This document shows positions 7,084 to 9,588 of a DNA stretch of 9,588 nt, in pieces. The stretch is taken from positions 1 through 9,588 of the forward strand of contig CAZVKL010000036.1 in the NCBI GenBank assembly GCA_964627845.1, written 5' to 3'. Positions within the stretch are counted from its first letter, which is position 1. Each line of letters begins with the position of its first letter. The notes under the pieces are model-generated. The model was not told the DNA's origin and made no database searches. It worked only from the letters and a program-made list of their open reading frames with translations. A program made the translations under genes and the position numbers. This DNA is from DUUI01 sp964627845 (lineage in GTDB: Bacteria > Bacillota_I > Bacilli_A > Erysipelotrichales > Erysipelotrichaceae).

Positions 7084-7466
7084 TGGGTAATGCTATCCAC
7101 TTCTGGTTCGCCCACTTCATGGTTGGAATTCTCTATTTGGACGACGACGTAGTTAGGTTGACAAATCAATGGAACATAAGCTCGATCCACCCATCCCTGC
7201 AAGGAACAGATATGACGTGGTGAATTTTCCATAGCAATGCGTACTCGATCTGTTTCAATATCAACCACAACATCACCCAATTGACCAGGGACAGTGACTT
7301 GTTGATTTTGATTCATCGAATAGCGTCCATATTCTTGATCGTTGACATAGATGACGGTCTGAAGATCATCTGAAGTAATCATATCAAAAATAACATCGGA
7401 GAAGATGTAAATAAAAACACTCATTAACACCACGATGGCTATAAATATTTTATCGCTTTTATTCAT
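7080..7466 (-). CDS. NusG domain II-containing membrane-anchored protein (EetA-like)
   Basis: A 128-residue protein with one N-terminal membrane anchor (about residues 7-27) and an extracytoplasmic NusG domain II (about 35-115). Despite the name, it lacks the NusG transcription-factor NGN and KOW parts. The conserved family core is visible as C87-SLQGW and PLIC102-QPN, giving two Cys that could form a disulfide or contact a cofactor. As I recall the family, many members have a further Cys five residues before the first; here that position is Ser82. The gene is the first of its operon, with GGAGGAA at 7471-7477 ahead of the ATG at 7466 and a promoter about 30-60 nt upstream. It is translationally coupled to the Gx transporter gene. 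The pair resembles EetA/EetB of Listeria-type electron transfer loci. Its biochemical role is not settled. Confidence 0.88.
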   Translation of the reverse strand: MNKSDKIFIAIVVLMSVFIYIFSDVIFDMITSDDLQTVIYVNDQEYGRYSMNQNQQVTVPGQLGDVVVDIETDRVRIAMENSPRHICSLQGWVDRAYVPLICQPNYVVVQIENSNHEVGEPEVDSITQ

Positions 7467-7497
7467 CTTATTCCTCCGATCTGTTCACTCTAGAAAA

Positions 7498-7526
7498 AGT
7501 CTACCAAAAGTGTCTCATATTGACAA
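7498..7526 (-). promoter_or_regulatory. Sigma-A-type promoter of the NusG-II/Gx/ABC/lspA operon
   Basis: On the minus strand, TTGTCA (7526-7521) is followed after exactly 17 nt by TAGACT (7503-7498), and TGG directly before the -10 gives the extended -10 pattern. Predicted transcription starts near 7491, giving a leader of about 25 nt before the ATG at 7466 that holds the GGAGGAA site. There is no room for a riboswitch in this leader. It lies just downstream of the ktrA terminator, consistent with a new transcription unit. Confidence 0.6.
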
Positions 7527-7550
7527 ATTTAGCATCCATAATTATCTCAT

Positions 7551-7573
7551 AAAAAAGAGAGTAACCCCTCTCT
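7551..7573 (-). terminator. Rho-independent terminator after ktrA
   Basis: On the minus strand, about 10 nt after the ktrA stop, AGAGAG, a six-base loop GGGTTA and CTCTCT form a perfect 6-bp hairpin followed directly by a run of T. The stem is short and half A-U, so termination may be partial. It should end the ktrB-ktrA transcript. The plus strand has no T-run, so it is one-directional. Confidence 0.72.
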
Positions 7574-7582
7574 AATTATCAC

Positions 7583-8251
7583 TTAAAGTTGATTTAAAAA
7601 GTCTAATTGTTCAAATCGTTCACTCTCAGCGATTCCCACTAAAATATCTGTTGGTTTTAATGGTTCATTAATATCAAAATTAATGACCATCTTCTCTTGA
7701 GCACTTGCTCTTAAGCCAATCAGATTGATATCGTAATTTTGTCGAACATTTAATGACTGAATGGTGTGGTTGACCCAGTTTTTAGGCACCTTGAATTCAA
7801 CCACTGAATATTGGTCATCTAAAACAATCGTATCAATAATTACATTTCTCATGAGTTCTTTCGCGATACGCTCACCCATTTGTTTCTCTGGACGGACCAC
7901 CAAATCAGCTCCAAGTTTTTCTAACACTTTTAAGTAGGTTATGTTTCTCGCTTTACAAATGACTTTTGGGACGCCCAGCTCTTTTAAGTGCACGACAGCT
8001 AGTACCGTCGATTCTAAACTTGAGCCTGTGGCAACAATTGCTATATCCGCTTCTTCTAAGCCAATATTTCTCAGTGATTCGATATTGGTAATGTCGGCTT
8101 CGACCCCTTGGGTGACATATTGATCAACACGATTAACGTTTTCAATTTCTTTATCAACCGCAATAATTTCGACGTCAAATTGTGACAATGTTTTACAAAT
8201 GGTTGAGCCAAAGACACCTAAGCCCAATACCGCAATAATTTTTGGTTTCAT
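7583..8251 (-). CDS. ktrA: Ktr potassium uptake regulatory subunit (RCK/TrkA-N protein)
   Basis: A 222-residue cytoplasmic gating subunit, the same length as Bacillus KtrA/KtrC. Residues 1-135 form the RCK_N Rossmann domain with GLGVFG at 10-15 and Asp33 at the end of the second strand, the acidic residue that contacts the ribose of NAD(H) or the adenosine nucleotide. RPEKQMGERIA (120-130) is the usual link into the C-lobe. Residues about 138-222 form the RCK_C domain. In this family an octameric ring of KtrA opens the KtrB dimer on ATP and closes it on ADP, and RCK_C often binds cyclic di-AMP; both are family knowledge, not read from residues here. The ATG at 8251 lies 11 nt after the ktrB stop with GGAGGAA at 8254-8260, so ktrB and ktrA are co-transcribed. 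A terminator follows the gene. Confidence 0.95.
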   Translation of the reverse strand: MKPKIIAVLGLGVFGSTICKTLSQFDVEIIAVDKEIENVNRVDQYVTQGVEADITNIESLRNIGLEEADIAIVATGSSLESTVLAVVHLKELGVPKVICKARNITYLKVLEKLGADLVVRPEKQMGERIAKELMRNVIIDTIVLDDQYSVVEFKVPKNWVNHTIQSLNVRQNYDINLIGLRASAQEKMVINFDINEPLKPTDILVGIAESERFEQLDFLNQL

Positions 8252-8262
8252 CTTTCCTCCAA

Positions 8263-9588
8263 CTAGCCAATTAAAATTTTGGCTTCAGCATACTTGTTTT
8301 CAATGGTTTTTTGTGGGTTTTTCGTTAAGCTTAACAATAATGTCATCGGTCCAATTCGTCCTCCAAACATCAAAATCATCAACACAAGTTGAGACAATCT
8401 CGATAAGGTTGGCGTTAGATTCATACTGACACCAACTGTATTAATCGCGGAGCTCACCTCAAAGAAAGCGGCTAAGACAGATACTTGAGGGTCAAAGATT
8501 AAAATCAAAATTGATCCAATTAAAAAAGCAGAAAGAAACAATACAAACACAATGCTTGCTTTTCTAAGTATATCCCAAGACACGCTGTGTTTAAAAACAT
8601 TGACCTGTTGTTTATTTTTAAATTCTGCGACAATCATTAGAATCACAATAGCAACAGTCGTTGTTTTTATCCCTCCAGCGGTTCCTCCTGGTGAGCCTCC
8701 AATAAACATCGTAACCATATAGATTAAATTGGAGACAGGTCGTGTTAAAGTGTAATCAATGCTGGCAAATCCGGCGGTTCGCATCGTCACTGTTTGAAAA
8801 TAAGAAGTCATCAATTTATCAAAGAATGAAAAGTTACCAATCGTGTTTGGATTATTAAACTCTAATAATAAACCTATAAATGTCCCTAAAACAATGACGA
8901 TGACACTGACACAAATGGCAAGTTTTGTATGAACTTTAAGTTTTCGAATATAGATTCTTAAATTAAATGAAACGGTTTTAATCCCAGAGAATAAATTCTG
9001 AGTTAAATCAAACCATACCGCAAACCCGATTCCTCCTAGAATAATAAGTGCTGGTACGACGATATTTAAGAGTGGTTGATGGACAAATGATAATAATGAA
9101 CTTGAATTCCAATTATCAAAACCTGCATTACAAAACGCCGAAATACTTAAAAATAATGAATTAAATAATCCTTGATAAAGCCCAAAATGAGGAACTAAGA
9201 CAAAGGAGATAAGGATGAAACCGACTAATTCTATGATAAAAGTATATTTAATGATTGAGAAGACAAAGGATTTTAAGTTAGTTATTCCATCTTTGTTGAG
9301 TGCTTCACTAAGTGCCATGCTACTTCTAAAGCGCATCTTTCGTCCTGCTCCTAATAAGAAAAAAGAAATAATGGTCATTAATCCTAATCCGCCAATTTGA
9401 ATCATCAATAAAATGACAATTTGACCAAATAAATTATAAGTACTAAAGATTGGTTGGGTAAACAATCCTGTCACACAGACGGCTGAAACACTGATGAATA
9501 AATGATCTAAGTAGCTTGCTTGTGACTGTGCAATTTGAGCAAATGGTAGGTTTAAAAGGAGTGACCCTACAAGAATTACTCCTAAGAA
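8263..9588 (-). CDS. ktrB: Ktr potassium transporter membrane subunit (5' end outside window)
   Basis: Ion-conducting subunit of a Trk/Ktr/HKT K+ transporter, coupled to Na+ in characterised KtrB. A GTG at 9474 could be taken as a start, but the frame stays open to the window edge and the 38 upstream codons encode clear KtrB sequence (LLLNLP, then SVSAVCVTG holding the first filter Gly). The real start is therefore beyond 9588. The 441 visible residues against about 445 in Bacillus KtrB suggest roughly 10-25 residues are missing. All four selectivity-filter glycines are present: VTG (visible residue 41), CNAGF (156), RTAGF (273) and NTVGV (386). The mobile gating loop GGSPGGTAGGIKTTT follows the third repeat, and the C-terminus ends in the short tail that contacts the KtrA ring. 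Gene order is ktrB then ktrA, the reverse of Bacillus ktrAB. Confidence 0.95.
   Translation of the reverse strand, partial: FLGVILVGSLLLNLPFAQIAQSQASYLDHLFISVSAVCVTGLFTQPIFSTYNLFGQIVILLMIQIGGLGLMTIISFFLLGAGRKMRFRSSMALSEALNKDGITNLKSFVFSIIKYTFIIELVGFILISFVLVPHFGLYQGLFNSLFLSISAFCNAGFDNWNSSSLLSFVHQPLLNIVVPALIILGGIGFAVWFDLTQNLFSGIKTVSFNLRIYIRKLKVHTKLAICVSVIVIVLGTFIGLLLEFNNPNTIGNFSFFDKLMTSYFQTVTMRTAGFASIDYTLTRPVSNLIYMVTMFIGGSPGGTAGGIKTTTVAIVILMIVAEFKNKQQVNVFKHSVSWDILRKASIVFVLFLSAFLIGSILILIFDPQVSVLAAFFEVSSAINTVGVSMNLTPTLSRLSQLVLMILMFGGRIGPMTLLLSLTKNPQKTIENKYAEAKILIG

Noticed and set aside
7023..7223. Plus-strand open frame of 66 codons across the NusG-II/Gx junction
   Set aside because: It is antisense to two well-supported overlapping genes and has no recognisable domain.
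7467..7497. Possible riboswitch or attenuator leader before the NusG-II gene
   Set aside because: The predicted leader is only about 25 nt, too short for a known riboswitch, and holds only the ribosome site.
7941..8123. Plus-strand open frame of 60 codons opposite ktrA
   Set aside because: It is antisense to the conserved Rossmann domain of ktrA and has no motif.
8199..8429. Plus-strand open frame of 76 codons across the ktrA/ktrB junction
   Set aside because: It is antisense to conserved coding sequence; the protein is not recognisable.
9215..9400. Plus-strand open frame of 61 codons opposite ktrB
   Set aside because: It is antisense to conserved membrane helices of ktrB and has no motif or promoter.

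Overview
The window is a compact, AT-rich stretch of bacterial chromosome. Every gene I can support lies on the minus strand, so transcription runs from right to left. Reading frames end on TAA, TAG and TGA. TGA closes three of the genes (lspA, the Gx-transporter gene and the NusG-II gene) and Trp is encoded by TGG, so the standard bacterial code is in use. Strong AGGAGG-type ribosome sites, the KtrAB potassium system, a BmrCD/LmrCD-like heterodimeric exporter and an lspA-rluD pair point to a low-GC Gram-positive (Bacillota). A standard-code, Mollicutes-like lineage is also possible. The species cannot be fixed from this sequence alone.

Layout from right (upstream) to left. (1) ktrB (5' end outside the window) and ktrA encode the membrane and regulatory subunits of a Ktr K+ uptake system. 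A Rho-independent terminator follows ktrA. (2) A gap of about 115 bp carries that terminator and a good extended -10 promoter. (3) A tightly packed run of eight genes follows: a NusG-domain-II membrane-anchored protein, a Gx-transporter/heptaprenyl diphosphate synthase component I-like membrane protein, the two halves of an ABC exporter, lspA, an RluD-type pseudouridine synthase, a rhomboid protease and a dCMP deaminase cut by the left edge. The junctions are a 4-nt overlap, a 6-nt gap, a 1-nt overlap, an overlap of about 11-14 nt, a 14-nt overlap, an 8-nt overlap and a 1-nt overlap. This strongly suggests one polycistronic, translationally coupled operon of more than 7 kb.

Functionally, the operon mixes membrane biology with housekeeping. 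The NusG-II/Gx pair resembles the EetA/EetB pair of flavin-based extracellular electron transfer loci. The exporter has one canonical and one degenerate ATP site. LspA and the rhomboid are both intramembrane proteases. The pseudouridine synthase and dCMP deaminase serve RNA modification and dTMP supply. No mobile element, CRISPR array, tRNA or rRNA was seen, and no stretch over 300 bases lacks a gene. I see no convincing wholly new system. The points most worth checking are the EetA/EetB-like pair without its usual partners, the compressed lspA start region and the animal-type dCMP deaminase.
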